From Gibbsiella quercinecans (GTDB lineage: Bacteria > Pseudomonadota > Gammaproteobacteria > Enterobacterales > Enterobacteriaceae): a stretch of 64,000 nucleotides of DNA. Shown here piece after piece: positions 40,765 to 52,196 of the stretch. Within the stretch, counting starts at the first letter, position 1; each line of letters starts with the position of its first letter. The position numbers were made by a program, and so were the translations under genes. The notes beneath the pieces were generated by a model. The model was not told the origin of the DNA. It made no database searches and saw nothing but the letters and a program-made list of their open reading frames with translations. The DNA lies in assembly GCF_002291425.1 (NCBI RefSeq), contig NZ_CP014136.1, forward strand, positions 2,480,001 through 2,544,000, given 5' to 3'.

Positions 40765-41501
40765 CTCGCCGGCGCGGGCAGTTTGTTGCGCCACCAGCGC
40801 CGCCCGCGGCGCGGTAATTTACCCTGTGGGCTAAAACGCTGGTTCAGCGCGTTGGCCAACAGTTCCAACACCTGGCAGAACACGAAATACACCAGCGCCA
40901 CAAACAGGAACACTTCCATCGGGTAGACCATGCTGCGGTTGTTCACCTGGGTGGCCAGGAACGTCAGTTCGCCCACGCCGACGATATAGGCCAGCGAGGT
41001 GTCCTTTATCAAGGATATCCACTGGTTGATGAAGGAAGGCACCATCATGCGTAGCGCCTGCGGCAGGACAATCATACGCAGTGTCTGCCACTGGGTCAGG
41101 CCAAGCGACATCCCCGCCTGCCATTGCCCAGGGCCAATGGCGGCGATGCCGGCCTTAACCGCATGCGCCAGATAGGCGGAGGCGATCAGCGCCAGGGCGC
41201 ACACCACGGTGGTGATTTCCGGGATATCGAAACCTAGCACCATCGGCAGCAAGAAGTAGGTCCAGAAAATCAGCATGATCACCGGGATCGCGCGGAAAAA
41301 CCCCAGCAGTGCGGCCAACAACCCAGCCCAAATGCCGCGCGACATCGCCAGCGCTACGCCAAGCAACGTACCAAGCACCGCCGAAGCCACGCCGGCCATC
41401 AGGCTGATCGCCAACGTCAGTGCCGCACCGCCCAGCGGCCCGTCCGGCCAGGTGCCCCATAGCAGATAGGTCCAGTTTTCCTGGATAACGGTAAAATCCA
41501 T
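40761..41501 (-). CDS. Polar amino acid ABC importer, permease 2
   Basis: This 246-residue HisM/GlnP-type inner-membrane permease has about five helices. The EAA loop that docks the ATPase is visible at WQAGMSLGLTQWQTLRMIVLPQALR. It is one base from the upstream permease, so the pair forms a heterodimer and is translated together. No ATPase gene is found in this operon; the pore must borrow an ATPase encoded elsewhere. The stop overlaps the convergent yieH stop. Substrate is unknown but the family carries glutamate, glutamine, arginine or cystine. Confidence 0.88.
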   Translation of the reverse strand: MDFTVIQENWTYLLWGTWPDGPLGGAALTLAISLMAGVASAVLGTLLGVALAMSRGIWAGLLAALLGFFRAIPVIMLIFWTYFLLPMVLGFDIPEITTVVCALALIASAYLAHAVKAGIAAIGPGQWQAGMSLGLTQWQTLRMIVLPQALRMMVPSFINQWISLIKDTSLAYIVGVGELTFLATQVNNRSMVYPMEVFLFVALVYFVFCQVLELLANALNQRFSPQGKLPRRGRRWWRNKLPAPAS

Positions 41502-41502
41502 C

Positions 41503-42228
41503 TTAGTGCCCCTTCAATGGTTTGCGCTGCTGGCGCCACATGCCCCAGCCCTCCAGTAGCGCGATAATCGCAATATACAGCACCGTGGCCACGCCAAAGG
41601 CCTGGAAGGTACGCAGGGTTTCCGTCTCTACCTGCCGCGAAGCGTAAGACAGTTCGGCCACGCCAATCGCCATGGTCAACGAGGAGTTTTTGATCACGTT
41701 CATGTACTGACCCAGCAGCGGCGGGAAGGCAATGTGCAGCGCCTGCGGCAAAATAACAAAGCGCATGGTCTGCCAGGCCGTCAGGCCCAGCGCATTAGCC
41801 GCCTGCCTTTGGCCGCGCGCCACGCCGCGAATGCCGGAGCGAATTTCTTCGGCGATAAACGCGGTGGAATAGAGCGTCAGGCCAAAGAACCCTGCCAGAA
41901 ATTCAAATGACGGCCAGCTAAACCAGCCCAGATGGTGCGGCTCATTCAGCCATTGCATCGCGCCGGCAGGCAGAATTTGCCCGGCGGCGAAATACCAGAA
42001 AAACAGCTGCACCAGCAGCGGCGTATTGCGAAACAGCGAGCTGTAGCCGACCGCAAAAGCACGCAGCGGCGCCAAGGTGCTGTCACGCATCGCCGCCAGG
42101 AAAAAGCCCAGCAGCGTCGCCGCCAGCCCGGCACATGCCGAAAGCCACAGCGTTAACAGAAAGCCCTGCCATAGCCAGCTCAGATACTGCGGCGCCAGCA
42201 GCCAGTCTGAGAGTGGTTGCCAATTCAT
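41503..42228 (-). CDS. Polar amino acid ABC importer, permease 1
   Basis: This 241-residue HisQ/GltJ-type permease has an EAA loop at GQRQAANALGLTAWQTMRFVILPQALH. The FRNTPLLVQLFFWYF segment in the first half is a hallmark of the polar amino acid permease family. It is the second gene after the binding-protein gene, with 77 bases between. It pairs with the permease just downstream. Confidence 0.9.
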   Translation of the reverse strand: MNWQPLSDWLLAPQYLSWLWQGFLLTLWLSACAGLAATLLGFFLAAMRDSTLAPLRAFAVGYSSLFRNTPLLVQLFFWYFAAGQILPAGAMQWLNEPHHLGWFSWPSFEFLAGFFGLTLYSTAFIAEEIRSGIRGVARGQRQAANALGLTAWQTMRFVILPQALHIAFPPLLGQYMNVIKNSSLTMAIGVAELSYASRQVETETLRTFQAFGVATVLYIAIIALLEGWGMWRQQRKPLKGH

Positions 42229-42305
42229 AATAATCCTTAGGTTGCAGAATGCGCCAAGGGCGCAGCAAGCTGCGCCCTATTGTCAGGCATCGGTAACGCC
42301 ATTAA

Positions 42306-43145
42306 TCAGGCTTTGGGCTGTTGATCCAGCGGGGCAAACGTGAAGTCGCCGCGTGGCTGTGCGGATTTGGTTTCCGGGCCAAACCAGCGATCGTAAATTT
42401 TCACCGCTTCGCCGTCTTTTTCCAGCGCGACCAACGTATCGTTAATCGTTGCTGTCAGGCGTTCTTCGCCTTTCGGGATGCCGACGCCCTGGTATTCTTT
42501 GGTGATGCTGAACGGCGAAATTTCAAAATCGGCTTTCTGGGCCGCCGTCAAATTGCCCAGCAGGCCAACCAGCTTGGCATCATCCTGGGTGATCGCCTGC
42601 ACGTTACCGTTGCGCAGCGCCACAAATGCCAGCGGGGTATCATCATAGGAGATCACTTTGGCCGTTGGATAATGCTCACGCAGGGTGATTTCCTGCACCG
42701 TGCCTTTATCCGCGCCGATGCGCAGGTTCTTGATATCATCAGGCGTTTTCAACACGCCTTTGCGGGCAATAAACTTTTGGCCGGTGGCAAAGTAAGGGAT
42801 GCTGAAGTTAACTTCTTTGGCGCGTTCATCGGTAATCGTGAAGTTGGCGGCGATCAAATCCACCTTTTTGGACACCAACAGCGGAATACGGTTAGCCGGG
42901 TTAGTGGCCCGCAGTTCCACTTTCACGCCCAGCGCTTTACCGATAGCTTCGGCGATATCAACATCGTAACCCACAAGCTTTTTGCTCTGCGGATCGATGT
43001 AACCGAACGGCGGGTTACTGTCGAATACCGCGATACGCACCACGCCAGCCTGCTTGATATCATCGAGTTTATCCGCGTGAGCGGCACTGGCGGCAAAGCC
43101 AGCCAAACCGGCAAGCAGAGTTAAGGCTAAAACGCGCTGTTTCAT
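42306..43145 (-). CDS. Periplasmic amino acid-binding protein of ABC importer
   Basis: This family 3 solute-binding protein has 279 residues. A signal peptide is clear (MKQRVLALTLLAGLAGFAASAAHA, cut before DKL). The first lobe has VVRIAVFDSNPPFGYIDPQ and the family motif GYDVDIAEAIGKALGV. KVDLIAANFTITDERAKEVNF binds the ligand alpha-amino group in relatives. The start is ATG at 43145, and a longer frame is not needed. It leads a three-gene operon with both permeases but no ATPase. The ligand is not predictable from these motifs alone. Confidence 0.92.
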   Translation of the reverse strand: MKQRVLALTLLAGLAGFAASAAHADKLDDIKQAGVVRIAVFDSNPPFGYIDPQSKKLVGYDVDIAEAIGKALGVKVELRATNPANRIPLLVSKKVDLIAANFTITDERAKEVNFSIPYFATGQKFIARKGVLKTPDDIKNLRIGADKGTVQEITLREHYPTAKVISYDDTPLAFVALRNGNVQAITQDDAKLVGLLGNLTAAQKADFEISPFSITKEYQGVGIPKGEERLTATINDTLVALEKDGEAVKIYDRWFGPETKSAQPRGDFTFAPLDQQPKA

Positions 43146-43377
43146 GTAAAGCTCCTGATAAATTGATGTCCCGATTAGACCTAACACTATCAAGCACTTA
43201 TTTGATCAGGAAATGAAATAAAATAAAACACTATATTATAACCATTTATTTTATATGGCTAAGTGGCGCGGGGGAATATCAGTACTTTTTTCAACCTAAC
43301 TAACAGGTAAAACATACAATGGCAAACACAAGGCTGAATGCAAGCGGCAGAAATAAGCGCCGCGTTCGGTGTTTATT

Positions 43378-43399
43378 CAGGGGCCGTAACCGGCCCCTG
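43378..43399 (-). terminator. Hairpin after phoU
   Basis: CAGGGGCCG-TAAC-CGGCCCCTG is a perfect 9-bp stem just downstream of the phoU stop. No T-run follows on the minus strand (AATAAAC), so it may rather stabilise the 3' end of the pst-phoU mRNA. Confidence 0.5.
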
Positions 43400-43410
43400 G
43401 GGGAAGGGAA

Positions 43411-44148
43411 TTACTCTTCGTCTTTCGGGGTTTTGCCATCGGCAGCCAGCAGTTGATCCAGCGCGTCGCCGCCCATATGGCGGAAATCCTGCCCCTTCAC
43501 AAAATAGAAAATAAACTCGCAGATATTCTGGCAGCGATCGCCGATACGCTCGATAGAGCGGGCGCAGAACAGCGCCGTCAGCACGCTCGGAATAGTGCGA
43601 GGGTCTTCCATCATGTAAGTCATCAGTTGGCGTACAATGCCTTCATACTCCTGATCGACCTTTCTGTCTTCGCGGTAGATACGAATCGCCTCATCGAGAT
43701 CCATACGCGCAAAGGCATCAAGCACACCGTGCAGCATTTGCACGGTGTGGCGGCCCAGGGACTCCAGGCTCACCAACAGCGGCTGGTGCTGATGGGAGAA
43801 TTTCTCCAGCGCGGTGCGGCAAATCTTATCCGCCACGTCGCCGATGCGCTCCAGCTCCGAAATGGTCTTGATGATCGCCATCACCAGGCGCAAATCGCTG
43901 GCGGTTGGCTGGCGTTTGGCGATAATGCGCACACAGGCCTCATCGATCGCCACTTCCATCATGTTGATCTTGGCATCCCCATCGATCACACGCTTTGCCA
44001 ATTCACCATCCTGGTTGTGCATCGCGGTAATGGCGTCCGTCAACTGTTGCTCCACAAGACCGCCCATGGTCAGCACCTGGGTACGGATGTGCTCAAGCTC
44101 TGCGTTGAACTGGCCGGAGATATGTTTGTTTAAATTCAGGTTTTCCAT
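43411..44148 (-). CDS. phoU: Phosphate signalling protein PhoU
   Basis: It connects the PstSCAB transporter with PhoR so that the Pho regulon is off when phosphate is plentiful. The 245 residues begin [18 protein letters not shown], as in E. coli; the longer frame (MITGTH) is not conserved. Two PhoU three-helix repeats carry the metal-cluster acidic patches ERIGDVADK and [13 protein letters not shown]. It is the last gene of the pst operon, 14 bases after pstB. Confidence 0.98.
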   Translation of the reverse strand: MENLNLNKHISGQFNAELEHIRTQVLTMGGLVEQQLTDAITAMHNQDGELAKRVIDGDAKINMMEVAIDEACVRIIAKRQPTASDLRLVMAIIKTISELERIGDVADKICRTALEKFSHQHQPLLVSLESLGRHTVQMLHGVLDAFARMDLDEAIRIYREDRKVDQEYEGIVRQLMTYMMEDPRTIPSVLTALFCARSIERIGDRCQNICEFIFYFVKGQDFRHMGGDALDQLLAADGKTPKDEE

Positions 44149-44162
44149 GTGCGTTCCCGTAA

Positions 44163-44951
<789 letters not shown>

Positions 44952-44987
44952 CTATGCACAGCGCCGCAGCGAGCAGCGCTAAATTAT

Positions 44988-45878
44988 TTATGATTGCTTT
45001 TTCTTGGCAAAAATCACACGCGCCAGAATGTTCAGTAACAGCACGCACAGGGTTATCAGCAGCACGCCGGCCCAGGCCAACTGTTGCCATTCGGCGAACG
45101 GGCTCATGGCGAATTTGAAGATGGTCACCGGCAGGTTGGCGATCGGCTGCATGAGATCGGTGCTCCAGAACTGGTTCGACAGCGAAGTGAACAACAGCGG
45201 GGCGGTTTCGCCGGCAATACGCGCAATGGCCAGCAGCACACCGGTGATAATGCCGGAAACCGATGCCTTTAGCGTGATCGCGGAAATCATGCGCCATTTC
45301 GGCGTACCCAATGCATAGGCGGCTTCACGCAGCGTGTCCGGCACCAATTTGAGCATGTTTTCCGTGGTGCGGATCACAATCGGCACCTGCAACAGCGCCA
45401 ATGCAATGATCCCCGCCCAGCCGGAGAAGTGCTCCATCTTGGCGACAACGATGGTGTAGACGAACAGACCGACGACGATCGATGGAGCCGACAGCAGAAT
45501 GTCGTTGATAAAGCGGATAAGCTCCGCCAGCCATGACTTGCGCCCGTACTCCGCCAGGTAGATACCGGCCATAATGCCCAGAGGCGTACCAAAGATGGTG
45601 GCCCACAGGATCAGCAGGCCGCTACCGGCGATGGCGTTAGCCAAACCGCCGCCGGCGGTGTTCGGCGGTGGGGTCATTTCGGTAAACAGCGCCAGCGACA
45701 TACCGTCAATCCCTTTGGTGACGGTAGAAATCAGGATCCACACCAGCCAGAACAGGCCGAAGGCCATCGTCGCCATAGACAGCGTCAGCGCGATACGGTT
45801 TTTCTGGCGGCGCCAGACCTGCATCTTGCGGCGCGTTTCCGCTAGCACGACTTCGTTTTGCATATCCATTGTCGCCAT
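44988..45878 (-). CDS. pstA: Phosphate ABC transporter permease PstA
   Basis: This inner-membrane half of the phosphate channel has 296 residues (as in E. coli), with six hydrophobic helices. The EAA loop is [21 protein letters not shown]. The start is set at [20 protein letters not shown]; the upstream ATG overlaps pstC and is not conserved. It follows pstC by one base, so translation is coupled. Confidence 0.97.
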   Translation of the reverse strand: MATMDMQNEVVLAETRRKMQVWRRQKNRIALTLSMATMAFGLFWLVWILISTVTKGIDGMSLALFTEMTPPPNTAGGGLANAIAGSGLLILWATIFGTPLGIMAGIYLAEYGRKSWLAELIRFINDILLSAPSIVVGLFVYTIVVAKMEHFSGWAGIIALALLQVPIVIRTTENMLKLVPDTLREAAYALGTPKWRMISAITLKASVSGIITGVLLAIARIAGETAPLLFTSLSNQFWSTDLMQPIANLPVTIFKFAMSPFAEWQQLAWAGVLLITLCVLLLNILARVIFAKKKQS

Positions 45879-45879
45879 C

Positions 45880-46836
45880 TTAGCGGCCCTCATTCTTAGC
45901 CAGGCGCATAATCATCAGCTTAGACAGCGCGAGCACGATAAAGGTGATAACAAACAGAATCAGCCCCAGTTCCATCAGCGCTGCAGTGTGCAGCCCGGAT
46001 TCCGCTTCGGCGAATTCGTTGGCCAGCGCCGAGGTGATGCTGTTACCCGGCATGTACAGCGAAATGCTGTCGAGCTGGTAGGTGTTGCCGATAATGAAGG
46101 TCACCGCCATGGTTTCCCCCAAGGCGCGCCCCAGGCCCAGCATAACGCCGCCGATCACCCCGTTTTTGGTGAACGGCAGCACGATGCGCCACATCACCTC
46201 CCAGGTGGTGCAGCCGATGCCGTAAGCCGATTCCTTCATCATCACCGGCGTTTGTTCAAACACGTCGCGCATTACCGCCGCAATGTACGGGATGATCATG
46301 ATGGCCAGGATCACCCCGGCGGCCAGGATACCGATGCCGAAAGCCGGGCCGGCAAACAGCGCACCGACGAATGGAATGCCGGAGAGCACGTCGCCCACCG
46401 GCGTTTGGAAGTATTGAGCAAACAGCGGCGCAAACACGAACAGGCCCCACATACCGTAGACGATGCTCGGTATCGCGGCCAGCAGTTCAATGGCAACGCC
46501 GAGCGGGCGTCGCAGCCAGTTTGGCGCCAGCTCAGTCAGGAACAGCGCGATACCGAAACTCACTGGCACCGCAATCAGCAGAGCGATCAACGAGGTCACC
46601 AGCGTGCCGTAGATCGGCACCAGCGCGCCGAACTGTTCGGCAGGTGCATCCCACTCTTTGGTCCACAAAAAGGCGAAGCCGAATTTTTGAATGCTCGGCC
46701 AGGAGGCAAAGATCAGTGAGACGATAATGCCGCCCAGCAGCAATAGGGTTATCAGCGCTGCCAGCCGTACCAGCACGCTGAAAATAACATCACCATTTTT
46801 ACCTGGTGGTTTGATGGTCGGCTTATACCCAGCCAT
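45880..46836 (-). CDS. pstC: Phosphate ABC transporter permease PstC
   Basis: This partner channel subunit has 318 residues (319 in E. coli). The helices are recognisable, with [20 protein letters not shown] after TM1 and the EAA loop [20 protein letters not shown]. It begins 79 bases after pstS; that gap holds a stable hairpin (46863-46884) that can lower expression of pstCAB relative to pstS. Confidence 0.98.
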   Translation of the reverse strand: MAGYKPTIKPPGKNGDVIFSVLVRLAALITLLLLGGIIVSLIFASWPSIQKFGFAFLWTKEWDAPAEQFGALVPIYGTLVTSLIALLIAVPVSFGIALFLTELAPNWLRRPLGVAIELLAAIPSIVYGMWGLFVFAPLFAQYFQTPVGDVLSGIPFVGALFAGPAFGIGILAAGVILAIMIIPYIAAVMRDVFEQTPVMMKESAYGIGCTTWEVMWRIVLPFTKNGVIGGVMLGLGRALGETMAVTFIIGNTYQLDSISLYMPGNSITSALANEFAEAESGLHTAALMELGLILFVITFIVLALSKLMIMRLAKNEGR

Positions 46837-46862
46837 AAATTACTCTCTGTTTATTACCAGAC

Positions 46863-46884
46863 AGGCCCGGCTGACGCCGGGGCC
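46863..46884. other. Stem-loop between pstS and pstC
   Basis: AGGCCCGGC-TGAC-GCCGGGGCCT forms a 9-bp stem with one bulge. A T-run lies only on the plus side, so on the pst transcript it acts as an attenuator or 3'-end stabiliser rather than a full terminator. This fits the higher need for PstS. Confidence 0.6.
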
Positions 46885-46915
46885 TTTTTATCGCGGAGGG
46901 TGCGTCGCCCTTCAC

Positions 46916-47956
46916 TTAGTACAGTGCTTTACCTGAACTGTCTTTAATATTGGTCTTCCATGCGGCACGAACCTGCTCAACAACTTCATTCGGCAGTGTA
47001 GCGTAATCCAGCGCATTCGCCTGTTCGCCGCCGGACTTGTAGGCCCAGTCGAAGAACTTCAGCACTTCAGCGCCCTGTTCAGGTTTCTTCTGTTCCTTGT
47101 GGATCAGGATGAAGGTGGTGGAGGTGATTGGCCAGGCGTCGTCGCCAGGTTGGTTGGTCAGGTCCTGCGCAAAAGATTTGCTCCAGTCCACGCCTTTCGC
47201 CGCAGCGCTGAAGGAGTTTTCCGTTGGGCTAACTGCTTTGCCGTCGGCAGAAATCAGCTTGGTATAAGCCAGGCTGTTCTGTTTTGCATAGGCGTATTCA
47301 ACGTAGCCGATAGAACCTGGCAGGCGCTGAACGAAAGCGGCGATGCCATCATTGCCTTTACCGCCCAGGCCGGTTGGCCAGTTAACGGTGGAGCCTGCAC
47401 CGATTTTTTCTTTCCACTGCGCATTCACTTTAGCCAGATAGCTGGTGAACACGAAGGAGGTGCCGGAACCGTCAGCGCGACGAACGACGGCAATGTTCTG
47501 ATCCGGCAGTTTCACGCCCGGGTTCAGCTTAACCAGCGCCGGATCGTTCCACTTTTTGATGTTGCCCAGGTAGATATCGCCCAGCGTTTTGCCATCCAGC
47601 GTCAGTTCGCCAGATTTGATGCCCGGGATATTCACCGCCAGCACGACGCCACCAATAACGGTCGGGAACTGGAACAGGCCATCGGCCGCCAGCTTATCAT
47701 CAGTCAGCGGCGCATCAGAGGCACCAAAATCAACGGTGTTAGCAATAATCTGCTTTACGCCGCCAGAGGAGCCAATCCCCTGATAGTTGATTTTGTTACC
47801 GGTTTCTTTCTGATAAGAATCTGCCCACTTGGCATACACCGGCGCGGGGAATGTCGCACCTGCACCGGTCAGGCTGGCGGCAGCGAACGCGGAAACAGAG
47901 GCCAGAGAAAAAGTCGCTGCCACAATACTGGCGACGGCGGTACGCATCAGTTTCAT
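46916..47956 (-). CDS. pstS: Phosphate-binding periplasmic protein PstS
   Basis: It captures inorganic phosphate for PstCAB. The 346 residues have signal peptide [25 protein letters not shown]. The mature start [20 protein letters not shown] is typical, and the phosphate site shows [11 protein letters not shown] and [12 protein letters not shown]. The start is preceded by GGGAGG. Two Pho boxes upstream put the operon under PhoB. It is the promoter-proximal gene of pstSCAB-phoU. Confidence 0.98.
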   Translation of the reverse strand: MKLMRTAVASIVAATFSLASVSAFAAASLTGAGATFPAPVYAKWADSYQKETGNKINYQGIGSSGGVKQIIANTVDFGASDAPLTDDKLAADGLFQFPTVIGGVVLAVNIPGIKSGELTLDGKTLGDIYLGNIKKWNDPALVKLNPGVKLPDQNIAVVRRADGSGTSFVFTSYLAKVNAQWKEKIGAGSTVNWPTGLGGKGNDGIAAFVQRLPGSIGYVEYAYAKQNSLAYTKLISADGKAVSPTENSFSAAAKGVDWSKSFAQDLTNQPGDDAWPITSTTFILIHKEQKKPEQGAEVLKFFDWAYKSGGEQANALDYATLPNEVVEQVRAAWKTNIKDSSGKALY

Positions 47957-48031
47957 AATCCCTCCTAATGGGATATTTAAATCGATCTGGGATCGTTTTA
48001 ATCAGAGTAAGTATTGCTGCAGGAGGGAAAA

Positions 48032-48083
48032 TAGGACAATTTAGTGACAGTAAAATGTAGGAAATATGACAGTTATGTGACAG
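48032..48083 (-). promoter_or_regulatory. Two Pho boxes of the pst operon
   Basis: On the minus strand CTGTCACATAACTGTCATA (48083-48065) nearly equals the PhoB consensus (two CTGTCAT-type halves, 11-bp period). A second, weaker site CTGTCACTAAATTGTCCTA is at 48050-48032, 33 bases away (three turns). The -10 region (about 48008-48016, AATACTTA) lies next to it, so PhoB would replace a -35. Confidence 0.9.
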
Positions 48084-48252
48084 CGGCATCAAAAAACGAA
48101 CAAGCGGTTAAATATCAATAAATTAAATAAATCTGGCCGCCAACGAGGCGGGGATTTAATCGCTTTATCGCCAAAAAATAACCCCATTTTAACCCTGACG
48201 CGTCATCGTATTGTCATATTCCAACCACCAAAAAGCGGGCTGGCAGGGCGGC

Positions 48253-48278
48253 AAAAATGCCCGCATGAGCGCGGGCAT
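48253..48278 (-). terminator. glmUS terminator
   Basis: On the minus strand ATGCCCGC-GCTCAT-GCGGGCAT is an 8-bp stem followed by TTTTT. It lies 33 bases after the glmS stop. Confidence 0.9.
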
Positions 48279-48283
48279 GATTG

Positions 48284-48290
48284 CTATGGC
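48284..48290. other. attTn7 insertion point, unoccupied
   Basis: Tn7-like elements use TnsD to recognise the 3' end of glmS and insert about 25 bases past its stop. That point is here, between the glmS end and its terminator. No transposon end is seen; the sequence runs straight on to pstS. Confidence 0.6.
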
Positions 48291-48310
48291 GGCTATTTTG
48301 CCTGCCGCGG

Positions 48311-50140
48311 TTATTCCACGGTAACCGACTTGGCCAGGTTACGCGGCTGGTCGACATCCGTACCTTTGATCAACGCCACATAATATGACAACAGTTGCAA
48401 CGGTACGGTGTAGAAGATCGGCGCGACGATATCCTCAACGTGCGGCAATGGAATAATGGTCATCCCCTCGCTGCTGACGAAGCCGGCGTCCTGATCGGCA
48501 AAAACATACAGCTGGCCGCCGCGCGCGCGCACCTCTTCGATGTTGGATTTCAATTTTTCCAGCAGTTCGTTGTTTGGCGCCACCACGATCACCGGCATAT
48601 CGGCGTCAATCAGCGCCAGCGGGCCGTGCTTAAGCTCACCGGCCGCGTAGGCTTCCGCATGGATATAGGAGATCTCTTTCAGCTTCAGCGCCCCTTCCAT
48701 CGCGATAGGGTACTGATCGCCGCGGCCAAGGAACAGCGCATGGTGCTTGTCGGAAAAACCCTCCGCCAGCGCTTCAATGCGTTTTTCCAGCGACAGCATT
48801 TGCTCAATACGCGCCGGCAACGCCTGCAGGCCGTGCACAATCTCATGCTCAACGCTTTCTTCCATGCCGTTCAGCCGGCCCAGGCGCGCCACCAGCATCA
48901 ATAGCACCGTCAATTGGGTGGTAAAGGCTTTAGTGGAGGCCACGCCGATTTCCGTGCCCGCCTTGGTCATCAGCGCCAGATCGGACTCGCGCACCAGCGA
49001 AGAGCTGGCCACGTTGCAAATCGCCAAAGATCCAAGATAACCCAGCTCTTTAGCCAGGCGCAGCGCCGCCAACGTATCCGCGGTTTCACCGGACTGCGAC
49101 AGCGTGATAATCAGGCTGCCAGGGCGCACGGCGGATTTGCGGTAACGGAATTCGGAAGCGATTTCGACGTCGCACGGGATGCCAGCCAGCGATTCGAACC
49201 AGTAACGCGCCACCATCGCCGAATGGTAAGACGTGCCGCAGGCGACGATCTGCACATGCTGAACCTTCGCCAGCAAGGCATCGGCATGCGGGCCCAATTC
49301 GCTCAGATCAATCTGCCCGTGGCTAAAACGGCCTTCCAGGGTGTTTTTCAGCGCCATCGGCTGCTCGAAAATTTCTTTCTGCATATAGTGGCGATAGGCG
49401 CCTTTATCACCGGCGTCGTACTGCACTTTGGATTCAATTTCCGGGCGTTCGATCAGGTTACCCTGTTTATCCAGGATCTTAACCTTACGGCGGGTCACTT
49501 CGGCCAGATCGCCCTCTTCCAGGAAGATAAAGCGGCGAGTAACAGGCAGCAGCGCCAACTGGTCGGAAGCAATGAAGTTTTCACCCACGCCGAGGCCAAT
49601 CACCAGCGGGCTGCCGGAGCGTGCGGCCACCAGCACATTGGGATCGCGGCTGTCCATCACCACGGTGCCATAGGCGCCGCGCAGTTGAGCGATCGTACGC
49701 TGCACCACTTCCAGCAATGTGCCGCCGTGCTGTTGTTCCCAGTGCACCAAATGGGCGATAACCTCGGTGTCGGTTTCAGACGCAAAACGGTACCCGCGGC
49801 CGATCAGCTTTTCACGCAGCGGCTCGTAGTTTTCGATGATGCCGTTATGCACCACCACAATATGATCGGAGATATGAGGGTGAGCGTTGGCTTCTGTCGG
49901 TTCGCCGTGCGTTGCCCAACGCGTATGGGCAATGCCGGTGCCGCCGTGCAGCGGGTGTTGCTCCGCGGCTTCAGCCAGCTTATGCACCTTGCCAACCCGG
50001 CGTAAGCGGTTAAGGTGGCCTTCGTTATCAACCACTGCCAGACCGGCAGAGTCGTAGCCACGATATTCCAGGCGGCGTAAACCTTCCAACAGGATTTCTG
50101 CTATATCACGTTGCGCTACTGCGCCTACAATTCCACACAT
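48311..50140 (-). CDS. glmS: Glutamine-fructose-6-phosphate aminotransferase
   Basis: It makes glucosamine-6-phosphate, the first committed step to UDP-GlcNAc for wall and lipopolysaccharide. It is 609 residues, as in E. coli. The N-terminal glutaminase has catalytic Cys2 (MCGIVGA) after Met removal. Two SIS isomerase domains follow: [23 protein letters not shown] and [19 protein letters not shown]. It ends AKSVTVE, the TnsD target. It is separated from glmU by a repeat cluster (50305-50529), though the two usually form one transcript. Confidence 0.99.
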   Translation of the reverse strand: MCGIVGAVAQRDIAEILLEGLRRLEYRGYDSAGLAVVDNEGHLNRLRRVGKVHKLAEAAEQHPLHGGTGIAHTRWATHGEPTEANAHPHISDHIVVVHNGIIENYEPLREKLIGRGYRFASETDTEVIAHLVHWEQQHGGTLLEVVQRTIAQLRGAYGTVVMDSRDPNVLVAARSGSPLVIGLGVGENFIASDQLALLPVTRRFIFLEEGDLAEVTRRKVKILDKQGNLIERPEIESKVQYDAGDKGAYRHYMQKEIFEQPMALKNTLEGRFSHGQIDLSELGPHADALLAKVQHVQIVACGTSYHSAMVARYWFESLAGIPCDVEIASEFRYRKSAVRPGSLIITLSQSGETADTLAALRLAKELGYLGSLAICNVASSSLVRESDLALMTKAGTEIGVASTKAFTTQLTVLLMLVARLGRLNGMEESVEHEIVHGLQALPARIEQMLSLEKRIEALAEGFSDKHHALFLGRGDQYPIAMEGALKLKEISYIHAEAYAAGELKHGPLALIDADMPVIVVAPNNELLEKLKSNIEEVRARGGQLYVFADQDAGFVSSEGMTIIPLPHVEDIVAPIFYTVPLQLLSYYVALIKGTDVDQPRNLAKSVTVE

Positions 50141-50304
50141 CAGCTGTATTCCTAATTAAACGCCTTTCAGGGCGCTTTTCGATGTCCTGACCTGATTTTT
50201 TGCCGGTTTTTACCGTGCATCCCCGAGCCTTGTAGAGGGTGGGGTTATTATGTTTTGCCCTGCGCTCTGCGCCAAAACGCAGGGCAAAACAGTGATGGGG
50301 CCGG

Positions 50305-50529
50305 CCCTCACCCCAGCCCTCTCCCACAGGGAGAGGGAGCCGCTCGTGCCAAACATCAGCATGCTGCCTCGTAGAGAGAAAGCTATGCAAAAACAGACGC
50401 TTTTGCTACAGGTTCCCCCGTACATTCCCTCTCCCACAGGGAGAGGGAGCCACTCGTGCTAAAGCCATACAAAAACTACAGGCTTCCCCGTACGTCCCCT
50501 CTCCCGCTGGGAGAGGGTTAGGGTGAGGG
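50305..50529. repeat. REPIN-like repeat cluster, locus 2 (between glmU and glmS)
   Basis: The cluster starts CCCTCACCCCAGCCCTCTCC and ends with the inverted GAGAGGGTTAGGGTGAGGG. Two internal units CTCCCACAGGGAGAGGGAGC followed by CGCTCGTGC or CACTCGTGC start at 50321 and 50431, exactly 110 bp apart as in locus 1, although the spacer sequence differs. It lies inside the glmU-glmS mRNA, where its hairpins could affect processing. The 50141-50304 part shows no gene. Confidence 0.8.
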
Positions 50530-50533
50530 AAAA

Positions 50534-51904
50534 CTACTTTTTCTTCACCGGGCGTTGCCAGCCAGGGATATGCAGCTGCTTGACCCGGCTGATCACCAGC
50601 TCACCCGCGCCGATATTGCGGGTGACCGTGGTGCCGGCGCCGATGGTGGCGCCGTCCGCAACGGCGACAGGCGCCACCAACTGCGTATCAGACCCAACAA
50701 ACACATTATCGCCAATAATAGTTTTGTGCTTGTTGGCGCCATCGTAGTTACAGGTGATGGTCCCGGCGCCAATGTTGACATCCGCGCCAATCTCCGCATC
50801 GCCCAGATAGGTCAAATGGCCGGCTTTGGAGCCCTTGCCCAGGCGAGCCTTTTTCATTTCCACGAAGTTGCCCACGTGGGCGCCCTGGCCCAGCTCTGCG
50901 CCCGGGCGCAGGCGGGCAAACGGCCCGACGGTGCATTCCGCTGCCAGCACCGCGTCTTCCAGCACGCTGTATGGGCTGATTTCACAATCGTCGCCAATCA
51001 CGCAGTTTTTCAGCACGCAGCCGGCGCCAATTTTAACCCGGTTGCCCAACTGAACCTGCCCTTCAATAATGACATTGGCATCAATAGACACATCACGGCC
51101 ATGATCCAGCTCACCGCGCAAATCAAAACGCGCGGGATCAAGCAGCGTCACCCCTGCCAGCAGCAACTTTTCAGACTGTTCCGACTGGTAGGCACGCTCC
51201 AGGCGGGCCAACTGTTGGCGATTATTCACCCCTTCAACTTCACTCAAGCGTGAAGGGTGCACCGCTTCAATTTTCCGGCCTTCGTGATGGGCCAGCGCGA
51301 TGATATCGGTAATGTAGTATTCGCCCTGGGCGTTATCGTTGGTCAACTGCCCCAGCCAGCGCTTGAGATCGCGGCCATTGGCCACCAGAATGCCGGTGTT
51401 GATTTCGTTGATGCGGCGCTGCTCATCGCTGGCATCCTTGTGCTCAACGATCCCCACCACCTCACCGCCTTCACGCACAATACGGCCATAGCCGCTTGGA
51501 TCGTCCAGTTTTACCGTCAGCAGACCGATGCCGCCCTGCGGCTTGGCCGCCAGCAGGCGTGTAAGCGTATCCACTGAAATCAACGGCACGTCGCCATACA
51601 GCATCAGCACGTCTTCATCATCGGCAAAATGCGGCGCCGCCTGCTGCGTCGCATGGCCCGTTCCCAGTTGCTCTGCCTGTAGAACCCAGTTCAGCGCCCC
51701 ATCCTGCAGCGTGCTTTTCAGCAGATCGCCGCCGTGCCCATAAACCAGATGGAGGTTCTTCGCACCGAGTTTCATCGCGGCATCAATGACATGCTGAACC
51801 ATTGGCTTGCCCGCCAGTGGGTGCAACACTTTAGGGAGATCGGAATACATGCGTGTACCCTTGCCCGCAGCAAGGATCACCACACTCATTGCGCTGTTCG
51901 ACAT
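50534..51904 (-). CDS. glmU: Bifunctional UDP-GlcNAc pyrophosphorylase / GlcN-1-P acetyltransferase
   Basis: It catalyses the last two steps to UDP-N-acetylglucosamine. The 456 residues equal E. coli GlmU. The N-terminal uridyltransferase has [20 protein letters not shown] and LYGDVPLI. The C-terminal left-handed beta helix (hexapeptide repeats from about 250) has the acetyl-transfer region [12 protein letters not shown] and [13 protein letters not shown], and ends RPVKKK. The start at [14 protein letters not shown] (51904) matches E. coli; the upstream extension is not conserved. It ends 4 bases before the repeat cluster. Confidence 0.98.
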   Translation of the reverse strand: MSNSAMSVVILAAGKGTRMYSDLPKVLHPLAGKPMVQHVIDAAMKLGAKNLHLVYGHGGDLLKSTLQDGALNWVLQAEQLGTGHATQQAAPHFADDEDVLMLYGDVPLISVDTLTRLLAAKPQGGIGLLTVKLDDPSGYGRIVREGGEVVGIVEHKDASDEQRRINEINTGILVANGRDLKRWLGQLTNDNAQGEYYITDIIALAHHEGRKIEAVHPSRLSEVEGVNNRQQLARLERAYQSEQSEKLLLAGVTLLDPARFDLRGELDHGRDVSIDANVIIEGQVQLGNRVKIGAGCVLKNCVIGDDCEISPYSVLEDAVLAAECTVGPFARLRPGAELGQGAHVGNFVEMKKARLGKGSKAGHLTYLGDAEIGADVNIGAGTITCNYDGANKHKTIIGDNVFVGSDTQLVAPVAVADGATIGAGTTVTRNIGAGELVISRVKQLHIPGWQRPVKKK

Positions 51905-52133
51905 AAGCAATCTGTTAACTCCATTTTGATAAACGAAAGTAAAACCGTTTAAAGATAAAAATACTACATATTTCTCGGCGCGAAGCCGGCGAAAACCGCA
52001 TGGCTCTAGGCGCCAGCGTGCCGGCCTATTCGGCGAAAACGCGGAAAAACCCGCGGACACAGGCAAATTTTCCCACCCGTTTTATCGGGGATAAACGCGA
52101 ATTCCCCACGCGCCAACACACTTATTTTAAATG

Positions 52134-52163
52134 AAAAAAAAAGCGACCACAGGGGCCGCTTTC
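52134..52163 (-). terminator. atp operon terminator
   Basis: AAGCG-CC pairs with GG-CGCTT on either side of a short loop. On the minus strand it is followed by nine T, 34 bases after the atpC stop. The 51905-52133 gap upstream of glmU shows no gene. Confidence 0.8.
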
Positions 52164-52196
52164 TTAATTTCAGGCACTGCACGCAGCGCCCGACTG

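Noticed and set aside
45574-46719. 381-codon frame opposite pstA/pstC
   Set aside because: Antisense to two conserved permease genes; composition is that of reversed membrane-protein codons.
48914-50005. 363-codon frame opposite glmS
   Set aside because: Antisense to a certain gene, rich in His/Gln/Arg, no ribosome site.
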